Shown here in pieces: positions 49,801 to 59,700 of a stretch of 64,000 nucleotides of DNA. This DNA is from Heliopora coerulea (taxonomy: Eukaryota; Cnidaria; Anthozoa; Scleralcyonacea; Helioporidae), in the NCBI GenBank assembly GCA_030142905.1, contig JASJOG010000006.1:3584501-3648500 (forward strand), written 5' to 3'. Within the stretch, counting starts at the first letter, position 1. Each line of letters begins with the position of its first letter. The position numbers and the translations under genes were made by a program. The notes beneath the pieces are model-generated. The model was not told the origin of the DNA. It did not search any database and saw nothing but the letters and a program-made list of their open reading frames with translations.

Positions 49801-52245
49801 AAACTCACTTACATTATTGGCCACTTTGAATGCTTCCATACATTTACGAATCCATGACTTTGGTATCATATCATATGCCTCCTTGAAATCTATCCACCCA
49901 TTGCTGGACCTGTCTATCACCTTTTTCAATTTCTGAGTACCATTTTGTCTGAGTAATTGATCTTCTGTTCCTCTAACATTTTTTCAACACCCCTTTTGTT
50001 CATTAGGTAGGAGATTCTTCTGTTATAAGTGTTTATACATCTCTTCTGCTATAGCTCCTATCAGGACCTTCCACATCACAGGTAGGCACATTATTGGTCT
50101 AAAGTTTGTAACATCAGCACCTTTTGCTTTGTCTTTTATAATTAAAACTGTCCTTCCATCCGTTAACTGATCTGGTGCTGAACTTTGTGGACAATCATTT
50201 AATCTATTCACTGAAACTGTTCAAACAGATGTTATATACTTAACCCAAAACCCTTGTAGTCCATCAGGGCCAGAAACACTCCAATTAGACATTTTACTTG
50301 CATGCCTTTTTATCAGTTCCAGGGCAATATATACATTCTGTCACTTCTCTTTTCTCTCTGGCCCTCTTTCCACTTCCTTCAACCACTCTGCATTTTCATT
50401 ATAATGAACTTCTTCACTCCAAATTCCCTTCCAAAATGCTATGCTCTCAGTTGCATCTGGTGGGACATCACTCTCTATTTCCCACCCCTCTAGCTTTTCA
50501 AAGGTTATTTTGAAACAATCTATTCTGCTTAAACTGATCAATTCTACTTTCATACCTTCTAATTTTAGTTGCTTTCACTGTAACTCATTGTTTCAACTCC
50601 TCAATTGCCACTTTTAAGCCTTTTCTTCTGATGTATTATCATTATTATTACTACTATTATTATCATTACTATTACTAATACTATTGTTGTTGTTGTTGTT
50701 GTTGTTATATGAGATTGTATGTAAAATGTCAACAAAAAGATTATTTTACATATAATAAAAATCAAAAGAGCCATACAAAAACAAATGTATGGTAAGGGTT
50801 TCTTTTAGCCATGAAAGTTGTGCATTTAAAGACTGACTATACCATGTATTAAAGGAGTATTTTCATAGATTCATTTAATATCTACCAACTTGATCCAGCC
50901 ATACATGTATTTCCATGATATAAATACATGTAAGCATATTGAACACTTGTGAACTTCAGCAAAGACTCATCTTTGGTTTTGAACATCTCAAATTATGAAG
51001 ACAAAAATAGCCTATATTCCCAGTTTCAGGGTGCAACATGCTTCTACAAGTTATATAAAGGAATTAGGACTTGTTTTTCCAAGACAATGTAAATGTACAT
51101 GTACACTGGATATTTCAAGTTTTTCAAGCGATTTCTACTGGTGAGCATTTGATATCAGAACGTCTCTTGACAAGCATATCTGATGCATGTAATCAATTAC
51201 ATCTGACATGTGAGAATGAAAATTAAATGCTGATGTCAGCATTTAATGGAGCACATGTCAAATGCCTAAGACAAAAAAACATTATAGATGTATGTGTATT
51301 ATGCATCTTTGATATACTGCATTTATAAAACAACACACTTCTTGCATGCTCTAATTGGGCAAGCCTCATTTTGTCTCTGAGTACAAAGACACACTGATGA
51401 CATTTTTATTTTGTATCAGAGTACAGACTTGGATGGCATGCAGAAAACTTGAAGAAACCTTGGTTATTTTATAAAACAAATAGAAAATAGCCTTAAATAA
51501 GGATAATATAAAATAAGGATCAATTTAAGGATACCGACTGATTCTTTGTTCTTTAAAAACCTCAAAATGTGCATAAATTCAAGAGTTAGGGTAGGGTTAG
51601 GGTTCATGGACATTTTAGGGATTTGTAAAGAACAAAGAAAACGACGGGGGCTATACTTAAATTGCTTCAAATATATACTTTATGATTCGTTATAAGCCAA
51701 ACTGCTTGATGTATGGTGTTCATTCGCTTCATTTAAATGATCAATAAGCAACCTATAACTTAAAGGAATGCAACAGATTGGTGGCGTTACCTAAGGTCAC
51801 AGTTACGGCGTTTGATTATTCTTCAAGTACCGAAAAGGCATAAAAAGAAACCATTTTAGTAACTGGTTGACTCAAAATCTGCACTGTTTCGAAACAAATT
51901 CAAGTTTTAGCTTAGTACATATTAGAAAAATGAAGAAGATTAAGCATACTTCATTCACTTCAAAATAACTAAAATTACTCACCAGCGAAAGTTATGTCAA
52001 TTGCTTCGAACTTCTCACTAATATAATACAAAAGAACAAAACGCGAATATAAAACAGTACAGAATCAATCCACTCCATCAACAATTTCATCATTCTAATT
52101 TCCTGCTTATACAGTCGTTGAGAAGCACAACATTCTTGCATATTTAGTAATGGAAGTGAAAGAAATTGAAGCAAGCGACACACCTTGAGAATTTAGCGGT
52201 AAGAGTTTCTTCCAAAATTCGATTATTCAGCTCAAGAAGAATCAT
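31854..52245 (-). CDS. ARPC2: ARPC2, p34 subunit of the Arp2/3 complex, complete, 12 exons, 299 aa
   Basis: Structural core subunit of the Arp2/3 complex, which nucleates branched actin filaments; with ARPC4 it contacts the mother filament. Exons: 52245-52184, 52017-51983, 46207-46149, 40014-39961, 38766-38721, 38544-38485, 36797-36662, 35218-35125, 34438-34312, 33505-33405, 32769-32669, 31878-31854. All GT-AG; phases 2,1,0,0,1,1,2,0,1,0,2; 900 bp including TGA. The product is within one residue of human ARPC2 as I recall it. Landmarks: start [138 protein letters not shown]; end GKTFIRQ. The last exon codes only seven residues plus the stop. No defect seen. Introns, up to 5.8 kb, carry most of the mobile elements between 32 and 51 kb. 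Confidence 0.97.
32955..33330 (+). repeat. Long purine (GGGAA/GGAAA) tract in an ARPC2 intron
   Basis: About 370 bp are almost entirely A and G on the plus strand, with irregular GGGAAGG, GGAAAGG and GGGGAG units. The intron lies between ARPC2 exons 33505-33405 and 32769-32669. The transcript strand is therefore a long pyrimidine tract ending about 190 bp before the exon-11 acceptor. Long frames here are composition artefacts. Confidence 0.8.
34663..34748. mobile_element. Small foldback insertion (86 bp) with 12-bp flanking repeat
   Basis: A near-perfect palindrome (arms TTTTGAGACACGTTCTCTGA and complement, no loop) spans 34663-34706. An unpaired tail of about 42 bp follows on the right. TAAAAACAACAA occurs immediately left (34651-34662) and right (34749-34760). 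Palindrome, one-sided tail and direct flank repeat match the architecture of the insertions at 38048, 46540 and 60483. Confidence 0.6.
38048..38197. mobile_element. Foldback insertion (150 bp) with 8-bp flanking repeat
   Basis: Arms of 63 bp (38046-38108 and 38113-38175, including AAATAACATCTTGCAAACC) surround a 4-bp loop. A one-sided tail of about 22 bp follows at 38176-38197. ACAATTCC flanks both sides (38040-38047 and 38198-38205). The last two bases of the left copy also pair with the palindrome end. It is located in an ARPC2 intron. Confidence 0.6.
40480..41480. repeat. Clustered 'gtcaccac...gggtatctcccc' repeat units
   Basis: A unit with GTCACCAC, AAAGTGGGTA and CTCCCCGAAACTAAAATAGT occurs at about 40511-40555 and again at 41431-41475. 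A diverged copy lies beyond the DDE transposon at about 44137-44170. The transposon therefore sits within a patch of this repeat. There is no coding content. Confidence 0.45.
41502..44089 (+). mobile_element. 2.6-kb DDE transposon with TA flanks, degenerate
   Basis: The left end (AACGTTTTTTTTCAATAAGA) and the right end, read in complement (CACGTTTTTTTTATAAGAAC), form an inverted repeat. TA lies immediately outside each end (41500-41501 and 44090-44091), as expected for Tc1/mariner-pogo relatives. GTTCTTA or TAAGAAC motifs recur within about 110 bp of each end, suggesting subterminal transposase-binding sites. It carries one rightward transposase gene and lies antisense in an ARPC2 intron. Confidence 0.7.
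41807..43726 (+). pseudogene. Zinc finger + Psq-type HTH + DDE + Tudor-like transposase, inactivated
   Basis: Three exons splice in phase: 41807-42059, 42159-42420, 42580-43726. Exon 1 ends with a C2H2 finger (CHSC...H-x4-H, about 41970-42040). Exons 2-3 carry a Psq-type helix-turn-helix ([15 protein letters not shown] across the junction). Exon 3 holds the DDE-type core start ([32 protein letters not shown]), the later WAGNAYN...[12 protein letters not shown] block, a Glu-rich linker and a Tudor-like end ([18 protein letters not shown], about 43560-43726). Breaks: a frame slip near 41935; a slip near 42912; stops near 42984 and 43060; slips near 43230-43330. The segment that should carry the remaining catalytic acids is missing. 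Nearest type is inferred as pogo-like DDE. Confidence 0.65.
44296..44934 (-). pseudogene. Penelope-like retroelement C-terminal fragment
   Basis: On the minus strand, a frame from 44934 to 44650 contains [20 protein letters not shown] and a C-terminal [13 protein letters not shown]. The downstream frames read [11 protein letters not shown] and then, after a slip, [24 protein letters not shown] and [10 protein letters not shown]. This is the typical Q-x-x-x-R-L-x-E-H ... E-x-W-H-I order of GIY-YIG-bearing retroelements. A 3' signature (GGATGAAGACC...GTCGAAAG) follows at about 44326-44298. It lies in the ARPC2 intron on the same strand as the gene. Confidence 0.5.
45330..45640. repeat. Cluster of GCCCGGGCTGA / CAGCCCGG motifs
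   Basis: At least seven copies of CAGCCCGG or its complement CCGGGCTGA, some as the full palindrome CAGCCCGGGCTG, lie within 310 bp. Irregular AT-rich spacers separate them. Spacing is not periodic, so it is not a simple tandem array. It looks like nested copies of a short palindromic MITE. Confidence 0.5.
45838..46135. mobile_element. Inverted pair of tRNA-derived SINE segments
   Basis: The left half (45838-45895) is a minus-strand tail (CGTCAAG...CCTCAGAAAAACG...CTGAGCCCC). The right half (about 45970-46130) is a plus-strand copy with A box (GGTAGCTCAATGGTTAGAGC, 45977-45996). The B-box region is corrupted, and a tail ends CTACAAGCTCC. It is located in an ARPC2 intron. Confidence 0.55.
46540..46753. 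mobile_element. Foldback insertion (214 bp) with 15-bp flanking repeat
   Basis: Arms of about 92 bp (46563-46655 and 46662-46753) are almost perfectly complementary around a 6-bp spacer. A one-sided tail (46540-46562) has no partner. GTACCGCAAACATTA flanks both sides (46525-46539 and 46754-46768). The right arm contains CTGAAGA...GTCGAAAC (46685-46714), the signature seen at Penelope-like 3' ends. It sits in the long ARPC2 intron between exons 2 and 3. Confidence 0.7.
46770..48190. other. ARPC2 intron, no gene recognised
   Basis: AT-rich intronic DNA. A GAAACTTAACC / GGTTAAGTTTC inverted pair lies at about 47286 and 47411. No coding signal was seen. Confidence 0.4.
48197..50640 (-). pseudogene. 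LINE with RT and restriction-like endonuclease, decayed
   Basis: The pieces line up on the minus strand over 2.4 kb. Pre-RT segment [20 protein letters not shown] (50553-50341). [16 protein letters not shown] (50211-50023), [16 protein letters not shown] (near 49870), [12 protein letters not shown], the (F)xDD active-site box with Met in place of Ala-type residue (about 49590), then [12 protein letters not shown] (near 49400). Thumb: [22 protein letters not shown]-terminal finger-like region near 48720. The nuclease core [19 protein letters not shown] (about 48510-48450). This RPD...D pairing marks restriction-like-endonuclease LINEs (the R2/R4/NeSL-type group). Several stops and slips, one next to a short duplication at 48510-48540, inactivate it. 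Confidence 0.75.
50637..50712. repeat. ATT/GTT trinucleotide microsatellite
   Basis: ATT/ACT-type triplets pass into eight or so pure GTT units. The repeat lies at the upstream edge of the decayed LINE in the ARPC2 intron. Confidence 0.7.
50715..51980. other. ARPC2 intron, no gene recognised
   Basis: AT-rich intronic sequence. It contains a short GTTAGGGTAGGGTTAGGG stretch at about 51583-51602, too brief to be telomeric. Nothing else was recognised. Confidence 0.4.
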
Positions 52246-52269
52246 TTTAGCTTTCTCTTGCTTACCAAG

Positions 52270-52283
52270 TTAAGATGGCGGAA
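52270..52283 (-). promoter_or_regulatory. YY1-like element just upstream of the ARPC2 start
   Basis: On the gene's strand, CCGCCATCTTA lies about 27 bp upstream of the ATG. CCGCCAT-T-T is the classic YY1/initiator-proximal motif of many broadly expressed animal genes, and its place fits the first transcribed bases of a short 5' UTR. The transcription start was not determined. Confidence 0.35.
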
Positions 52284-52284
52284 G

Positions 52285-53400
52285 AGAACGGGATGGGCAA
52301 CACCGTTTTCCGGTATAGTCGGAATATGTCGAGTAAGAATCGCCACAGCACACCAACATCATTTACCCAATATTCAGCCCAACTTCAACACGTGTAGGAA
52401 AAAAAAACAAACAAAAAAAAAAACAACAAAAAAACAACAAAAAAAAACCAACCCAAAGACAAACACGAATTCCATAGGGGTTGATCATAAGAAGTCTTAG
52501 GAGGGGAAACGAGAATCACAGTAGCTGTTATTAGGGACCTTCACCGGAATATTAACCGTGATGGAAGAGGCCTGGGCAGCCACTAAAATCACTAAAATAT
52601 GGGGCGGGTGTCCTCTTCCGAAAAAAATGTATTTAATACCCAATATACAAAACAGTTGTGATCATGTTGCATAAATATTCATTAGCAGGAATATAAATTC
52701 CCGCGTTAAACCAGTCACAGTGACTATGTCATATCTTGAACAAACTTCGCCATAAGTCATCAATTTATTAATTACACAAACTATAAACCAATTCCAATAC
52801 ATTCAATTGTTTTTCGTAAAAACGTGCTTTTTATATAAAATGCCTCAAAAAGACCAGGGTATTTAAACGTATCTTAATGCGGCTTGTATCAAATATATGC
52901 ATTTTTGGAACACTTTTTCACAGATGCCGAATGTCAGAAGTATGGCTGGGACAGTAGTTGCGAAACACTTGAAGCGGAACAATACCACAGGTCAGTAGCA
53001 CTTTTATATATTTGCTCAATTAACTGTCAAATTGAGCAGAAGCTGTTCTTTATTTAACATTATGGTATGACTATTAGAAATGATAATGACTCGATAATCC
53101 ATACATTTTCGGGAAAACCCAAGGGCGGCCAATAACTTCCTTGCTCCATCCTGCCGACGCCTATGACAAAATAGCTGGTATGATGTTAAGAAATAAAATG
53201 CTATTTTTCTGTTGTAATTTTCCATTTATAGTTAGGGATTAGCCAGGAAAGCAGTTGCGAATAAGTTATTGAAAATTAGTGCTCCCGGGCTACACTAAAG
53301 ACACACATAAGGGTACAGTTAAAACTATTTAGCAGTTATTTGTCATCAATCATAAAATAGGTGATGTTTAGATTATAGTTAATTGTATTTAGTATAATTC
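52285..53400. other. Region upstream of ARPC2
   Basis: A run of A/C-rich sequence (AACAAA-type units, 52390-52465) precedes featureless AT-rich DNA. No gene was recognised. The ARPC2 promoter should fall in the first few hundred bases. Confidence 0.4.
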
Positions 53401-53700
53401 CACAGGTGGTGATCGAAAACTCCGCGCGGTGATTGGCCAGAAAATTACGTCACACATCTCGATAATCACCTGTGGATGAATATAACAGTGAAGGTTCAGA
53501 AGCAAGATGGCCGCTACCTTTCTAAATGTTGTCGAGATTTTAAAAGTGCTGGTTCACTACTTTCTTTCAAATAACTACCTGTGAATTTATACTAAAATAG
53601 TTATTCACCGCAGGCTTAGTGAATATTATTGAATAATCCCTCTACTATGCAACAATATTCACTTCGCCTTCGGCGAATAATTGATCAACAATAAACACAG
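53400..53700. repeat. Dispersed non-coding repeat, copy B
   Basis: Reverse-complement counterpart of 1645-1970. It contains GATTGGCCAGAAA, CAAGATGGCCGCTACC and AACAATATTCACTTCGCC. There is no ORF. Confidence 0.5.
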
Positions 53701-53704
53701 TATG

Positions 53705-53920
53705 AGCGGCTAAACTGTATGGGGTTTAATCGATCTGGCCCTACTTGGCTGGAAAACGTTAGAGCAGAGAACCCAAAATAAAGTAAAGCTCATATACAAC
53801 ATTCTTTATAATATGGCACCATTAAAACTCTCAAAAATTTTCCTAAACTCGAATTTCGTTTATCTTTATAATCCGCCAGATCGCATTCCACACTTTTCCT
53901 GCCACGTCCGAGAACTTATC
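53705..53920 (+). pseudogene. LINE C-terminal fragment
   Basis: One frame reads IDLALLGWKTLEQRTQNKVK, then LIYNILYNMAP. The G-W-x-x-L-x-x-R-R-like helix is typical of the region after the RT in many LINEs of the Jockey/CR1/RTE-like groups. The rest is missing, and the frame drifts into unrelated sequence by about 53900. Two further frames to 54317 are not recognised. Confidence 0.4.
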
Positions 53921-54339
53921 AGAAAAATAGCGTTAGTTTCAGCGGACAAAAGACCGGGAACACGTTATCCGAACAAGGTTGAAATAATAAATCCTTATCT
54001 TTATTCAACAAAAGGATTTCTATTATCAACCGACAGGTGATAACTATTTTTTTTATATTAAAGTTTTTGTAAATAATTGAGCTTATATGAAGTGTATGTA
54101 TATATTTGTTTTTAATGTAAATGATTGGATTTATAACTCACGAACGTCCCTCTTGGAAACCACCTTTATGTTGAAGCGGCTAACTTGCTGCTTACGATAT
54201 GTTACCGTACAGACTCACTGGCAAGTTTTGGAAGGAAAACTTCCAAATCGAACTGAAGAAAAACAAACGAGCATCAGGCGCATTGTGCAAATATATAACA
54301 ATAAACTGTTTACGTAATTCGATATAAGATATAGATGTT

Positions 54340-54485
54340 GGAGCTTGGGGACATCCTGCATGATCGATGGACCTTCGTCAAGCCCTAACAACAGGAAAAA
54401 TATTTCTCAGCCCCCGACGGGGATCGAACCCGTATCCTTCTGATGACCGGAGGGACGCTCTAACCATTGAGCTACCGAGACTCTG
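54340..54485 (-). mobile_element. tRNA-derived SINE
   Basis: On the minus strand: AGTCTCGGTAGCTCAATGG with TTAGAGC (A box, 54485-54456), then GGGTTCGATCCCC (B box, 54430-54418), then the CCGTCGGGGGCTG acceptor-like end and the family 3' tail. The acceptor-like ends can pair at about six of seven positions, so this copy is close to its tRNA ancestor. The anticodon arm is not convincing. Confidence 0.7.
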
Positions 54486-54544
54486 ATGGCAATTTCCACG
54501 ATGTGCAGAATAAGATAATGACATTAAGACGATATGTGTTGTAG

Positions 54545-54681
54545 ATGTGGAAGCTTGGCGATATCTTAATTGATCAATGAACGTTCGTCAAGCCCTAGCT
54601 TTACTTCAGAAATACGATTTCTGAGCCCCAGAAAGGGGATCGAACCCGCAACCTTATGATGACCAGTGAGACGCTCTAACC
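54545..54681 (-). mobile_element. tRNA-derived SINE, interrupted in its head
   Basis: This is a second copy in the same orientation. The tail (AAGCTTGGCGATATC...) is at 54550-54600. The B box GGGTTCGATCCCC lies at 54647-54635. The A-box side is cut at about 54681 by the hAT-like MITE. Confidence 0.6.
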
Positions 54682-55007
54682 CGTAGGTGCGCAACCTTTC
54701 TGGTTCTGCGGGCCAAATTCCTGGCTTAGAATAGTTGGCGGGCCACAAGTTCCTGCTTTCGCCTTCGATTTCTCTTGATAATGTCGATTGTTTTATTGCA
54801 AAGATGCTGTTTTTATAACCTAATCCCCTGAATAAAGCCTCCCGCTCTGCGTTAAGCTAATTAAGGTGCAAAAGTCGTTCTTGGAAAAGTTTGATCCTGA
54901 ACTTTATTACCGATAAAATTTCTAATTATTGTTATAGAAAGTATTTATTTTTCAACTTGCAAGTCCCCGCGGACCGCATCTCGCGGGCTGCAGGCTGCGC
55001 ATTTCTC
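54682..55007. mobile_element. hAT-type MITE with 8-bp target duplication
   Basis: CTCTAACC flanks both sides (54674-54681 and 55008-55015), the 8-bp duplication expected of hAT transposition. Both termini carry TGCGCA(A/G)CCT followed by a GCGGGCC/GCAGCCC block in inverted orientation. There is no transposase. It landed in the head of the SINE at 54545. Confidence 0.6.
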
Positions 55008-55015
55008 CTCTAACC

Positions 55016-56625
55016 AATAAGGTTTGACGCATGGTTCATCGATTATCTGCTTACGTAATATTTAAAAACGATAGAGTGCTTTATCGGATTTAAAAGACAA
55101 GGCGATTGTCGAGTGTTTTAGATCCGATACTACGTACTGAGATCGAGCTTTTTTAAATGACTTCAAATACAAACCCTTTAACACACTAATTCGAGAAGAA
55201 AGTTTGAAAATTAATTTTTTCTAAGCCGTATTAAACAATGTGAGAAAAGTTAGCGTGTTCTTATTACATTTAAAGACACCACACAGTTATAACTTTCCTT
55301 TGTATTTTCCCTAATGAATTAGTAATGAGTTTTTGAAGACGTAGTTAAATCTTTTCCACGATAATTTTTCGTCACTCACTCTGTACAAAAACATCAGGCA
55401 AGTACTTTCCCCTACTGACCTCACACTTCGTAAAGTTCTTGATTCGTATCCGATTAATTTTACTCTGGGTTTTATGCCAGACGCTTTTACTCGTCTCGTG
55501 TAGAAGTCTTGGACGGAAAAGTGTCAATAACCAATTATTATATATCTGTATTAAGGTAAACATAGCTACTAAGTCGCACGTGCGACTTTATAACACCTCA
55601 TTGTAACCAATGAGGAAAATTGTTCTTCTCCCCATCGGCGAGAAAACTGTTCGCGTAATAAAGCATTTTTCTACAAGAAAATCAATTACACATTGAAGTG
55701 CATTTTGGAGCGTTTTAGGTCTAAAAATGACTCTTCTTCCGGAGAAATAAAAATATGTATTTTACCCCATCTTGATTTCATAAATCCTGGTTGAGTCCTA
55801 CGTAGCGGATATTTGCCTTGTGGTCGTTAGCTCCATGTCGTGCAACTTGTAATTCTCATCCGTGTAGCATTGGAACAAAGTGATGATATACATACTACAT
55901 TTGCATTGACATGAAAAGCGATGGCAGGTACCAAAATAACGTTGAAACATGTCCTTTTCTTGGTTATCCAGACTTTCGTTTGAAGTAAGAGGAAGGATTG
56001 CGAATGTCAAGCATTTTAAAAGCCTCGCTCACACACGTGAATATCAGCAATACGAAGAGTTTTTTTAATCCCTTTCTGAATCGCATTTGAAGGGAGAAAT
56101 TTTGAAGCCCATTGAGTGGATTCTTTCCTATAAGAATTCTACAATTACGTCATTCATGATCATTAGACGGTCATAAATTCATGGAAAACCCTTGCCAAAC
56201 GTCATACGCATGCGTTTGACTGCGCAATGTGGAATCATGTTGTGGAATCATCACATGTTGAATCCACATTCGTAGTTTGAAATAGAGCGGGAAACTTCGT
56301 TAATCAGACTAGATCGCTCAACACATTTTTCCGAAGTTCAAAGTTAGAATCAGAAATCAATAATTATAAACAACTCATTTACGACAATCTAAAATGTTCT
56401 GCATTTATCCATCCCATATTTTTACCCGTCTACTTTGAAAAAACAGTGCTGAATATTTTGGGTACTGCTTTATCCTCTTTGTGGAAAACAAATAAGTTTC
56501 AGAACCTACGCATGGGCAAAAATTTGGCAGCAGAACTTGTTTTCGTTATATTTTAGTTATTTTATATTCACGAATTACCATTTGTTTGGCTTTTTCTTGT
56601 GGTTCGCCTTGGTTTACTCTTTACC
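55016..56625. other. Intergenic between SLC35B1 and ARPC2, no gene recognised
   Basis: A palindrome-like AAGTCGCACGTGCGACTT lies at about 55570-55587. Frames at 55372-55563 and 55798-56010 have no recognisable domain. Confidence 0.4.
55570..55587. repeat. Perfect 18-bp palindrome with CACGTG core
   Basis: AAGTCGCACGTGCGACTT reads the same on both strands and centres on CACGTG (an E-box core). It is isolated and intergenic; function unknown. Confidence 0.5.
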
Positions 56626-56627
56626 GG

Positions 56628-56720
56628 CGGGAGCTCCCCCTTTGACGAGTAAAATAATCTGGCATTAACCAGAGTAAAATTGTAGAAGTCTTACCCCGCC
56701 GGGAAAGAGTAAATGCTGCA
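56628..56720. repeat. Dispersed hairpin repeat, copy 2
   Basis: Same hairpin as 788-885 (AATAATCTGGC...CCAGAGTAAAA). It is flanked by GCCGG...CCGGC-type sequences at about 56622 and 56698. Confidence 0.4.
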
Positions 56721-56788
56721 GTCGGAATTGTGTTTAGTTCCGTTTAATTTTTGCGATAATGTTTTTTTGAAGCCCGGTCATTCGTCCA

Positions 56789-59700
56789 TTATTTTCTTTT
56801 TCTACTTTTTCCAAAGTAACTATCAAGTCCAAGTCCAATAAAAACCAGGAAAACACCAGTCCACTGCCTAAAAATAAGTGAATTGCCATAAAACAGCACT
56901 GAAGCTAAGATAGTGAAGAATTTTCTCGTCGTCGTCACAATTGAGCACGTCAACGGACCAAACGTCGTAACAGTGATGAATATGAAGTTCTAACAAACAC
57001 CAAGAAAACAAAAGAAAGATATCACCATAGACGAAATAAGAGTCCAAACCATAATGCATCCAAACAACTTAACCCACTGTAGGCTCACCTAATTTGTTTT
57101 ACTAAATTAAGGATTTCATAGATATATTCACACATCTAGTGCAGTTTACAGAATGCTGTTTTTATCATTTGCTAAGGCAAATGGTGGGAAGGAAATGAAA
57201 GAATTAAATAGTACCACTGCTGCTGTTACAGTAGGCATCACAACAAATAATAAATTTCAACAAACCTAAACTGAAGTAATAAAAGCTATATAAATAAAAC
57301 CTGTTCAAATCTTAAGTTTAAAAATTTTAGCTATTATTCGACGCTTCCTTCTGACTTTACGTGTGTATCAGGACGTTCTTGACAAGGATCAGATTGTACT
57401 TACGGGGCTGAGGGAAGCAAGGGATGGGAAAAACTAGGCAGACTAGTTCTGACCTTGACAGATAACGCTTGTACTGTCTTACAGTCCTCGATAGCCGGTC
57501 CAGTTTTGGATTTTGGACGAGGACAAATGCGTTGCCTAGCTATCATTCCATGCCTTGATAGTTTGAAGAAGATATGTTAAACAAAAAGTGAAAATAAAAA
57601 GTATAAACAAAAAAAACCCTAACGCCTCACCGGCATTAGTAGTTCAGCCATTCTAAATTTCTCTACTTGGTTAAGCCATTCTAAATGTACACTTGGATAA
57701 ATGTCTCTATTCTTGTTCTATGCGGCAGGTTTTCGTTTTAAAAAACGGCTTTAGACTACAAGTTTAAAAATGCCAGTAAGAGAGAAGTCTAAATTTAAAA
57801 TTCCCATAATCGCTCCACAAATTACCTCGAGACAATGAATTCCTTAAAAATACAAGTCTAACATTTTTACAAACCTGTCCTAATGCACTTGCGAAGCTAA
57901 ATGAGAGGATGTTTGGAATAACAGATGGGTGTCGTTGACAAAATGCGAATGATTTCCAGACTTCACCAGTTAAAAAAATACCTTTAGAGAAACAGAGAAA
58001 AGAAATTGGAAAACTAATTATCACTTAAATACAGTTGGAAGACATCCACTCTAAAGGTTTAATTCAAAGGATGGATGGACAGATGGACGGATGGACGGAC
58101 CGAGAGGCAGACGGACGCGCAGATCATTAGGCCGACGGGTGGGCTAAGAGATAGGCAAATACTGTAGATAGATAGGCAGACAGACAAACAGAAAGACAGA
58201 CAGACAGGGAAACAGAGACAGACACCTTTGTCTAACTACGGAATTTCATTAGAAAATACGTCTGGTTTACATGAAAGCTATACAACGTATTCGGAGGATG
58301 AAAATCAAAAACCCAGCAAAAAAATTTGAAAAACAGGCATATTTGGGTCAAAAGGTTTATTTAGATCTAACGTTTGATTGCTTAAGACGCAACATCATCA
58401 GAGGTTTGTGGGTGGGTTTGTGAAAGACGGAGGTGGTAAAAGAGCCATTGTCTCGTGTAATTTTAACATCAAGAAAATGTTTTACTGTTGAAAATGAAGT
58501 TAACAAGTCATTATCATTTCTTGATGTTAAAATCACACGAGACAATGACTCTTTTACCACCTCCGTCTTTCACAAACCCACCTTTACCGGCCTATATACA
58601 AATTTTGACAGCTTTATTCCGTTTACCCACAAAAAAGGTCTAGTTATGTCTCTTTTAAACCGTTACTTCAACATTTGTTCTACCCATATTACCTTTCATT
58701 CGGAACTTGATAATTTCAAGAAACTATTTTCTCTCAACGGCTATCCCCGTAATTTTCTAGACCAATATATTCGCCGCTTTTTAGACGACAAATTTTCGCC
58801 TGCACCCAAGTTTCCCTTGCACCTAAAAAGATCATGTATTTCTGCCTTCCCTTCACTGGACAACACAGCCTCCAGGTTCGCACACAAATTCGTAAGCTTT
58901 GCTCAAAGGCCTTCCCTCATATTTCCATTCGTTTTGTTTTCCGTCCGTCGCTCCGCCTAGCACACTTCTTTTCTTTTAAAGACAGGATTACCAACGGTCT
59001 AAAATCTCGTGTTGTGTATCTTTTTAAGTGTCGATGCTGTAATGCGTCGTATGTAGGCCAAACTAGCCGACTTCTCCACACAGGGATTGCTGATGACTTG
59101 GGTATCTCAGCCCTTACTGGCAAAGAGCGTGCTAACCCCTCCACAACAAACATTCTATCACATCACTACGACACTGGCCATCCCACTACATCAGATGATT
59201 TCACCATCCTCTCTCACTCCTCCTCATCTATCACTCATGAACTCCTCATTAGAGAAAGCTTACTCATTCACAAACTCAATCCTACTCTCAATTCTCAATC
59301 AAGCTCGATTCCTCTTTCCTTATTCTGATTCCCTTTGCCCTCTTCGCCACCTCTGACATTTCATCACTTCCCATTTCCTCTAAAACGCCAAATTTATGCT
59401 AATTAACCATGTAATGATATTTTAGTCACTGTTTTGTCGTATTATGTTTCATCCTCTGATGATAATGCGTCTTAAGCAACGAAACGTTAGATCTAAATAG
59501 ACCTTTTGACCCAAATATGCCTGTTTTTCGAATTTTTTGCTAGGCCTTGATTTTCATCCTTCAAAAGGTTATCATCGTCTGGTCAGCAGGTAAGGCATTC
59601 CAAGCTACCCCACCTTGATATGCGAAACTTTTTTTTCAAGTTTTCAGAATTTAGCAAAGGTAATTTAAGTTTATATCATTATTGCTCAAATTATAACTTG

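Larger units (their letters stand above)
58297..59572 (+). mobile_element. Penelope-like element with inverted partial copy at its 5' end
   Basis: The 3' terminal block (about 59450-59572) recurs in inverted orientation at 58297-58401. It is followed at once by an inverted piece of the RT frame (58402-58472) that pairs with 58522-58583. The left end is therefore an internally deleted, inverted copy of the element's own right part. Such 5' inverted terminal pieces are a known trait of Penelope-like insertions. The element lies antisense in an SLC35B1 intron, next to a LINE. Confidence 0.7.

Noticed and set aside
51583..51602. Telomere-like GTTAGGG stretch (also CCTAACC at about 62424-62450)
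   Set aside because: Only two or three imperfect units at each place; too short for an interstitial telomere.
58060..58225. CRISPR-like or regulatory array
   Set aside because: The repeats are tetranucleotide microsatellite units without unique spacers of constant length.
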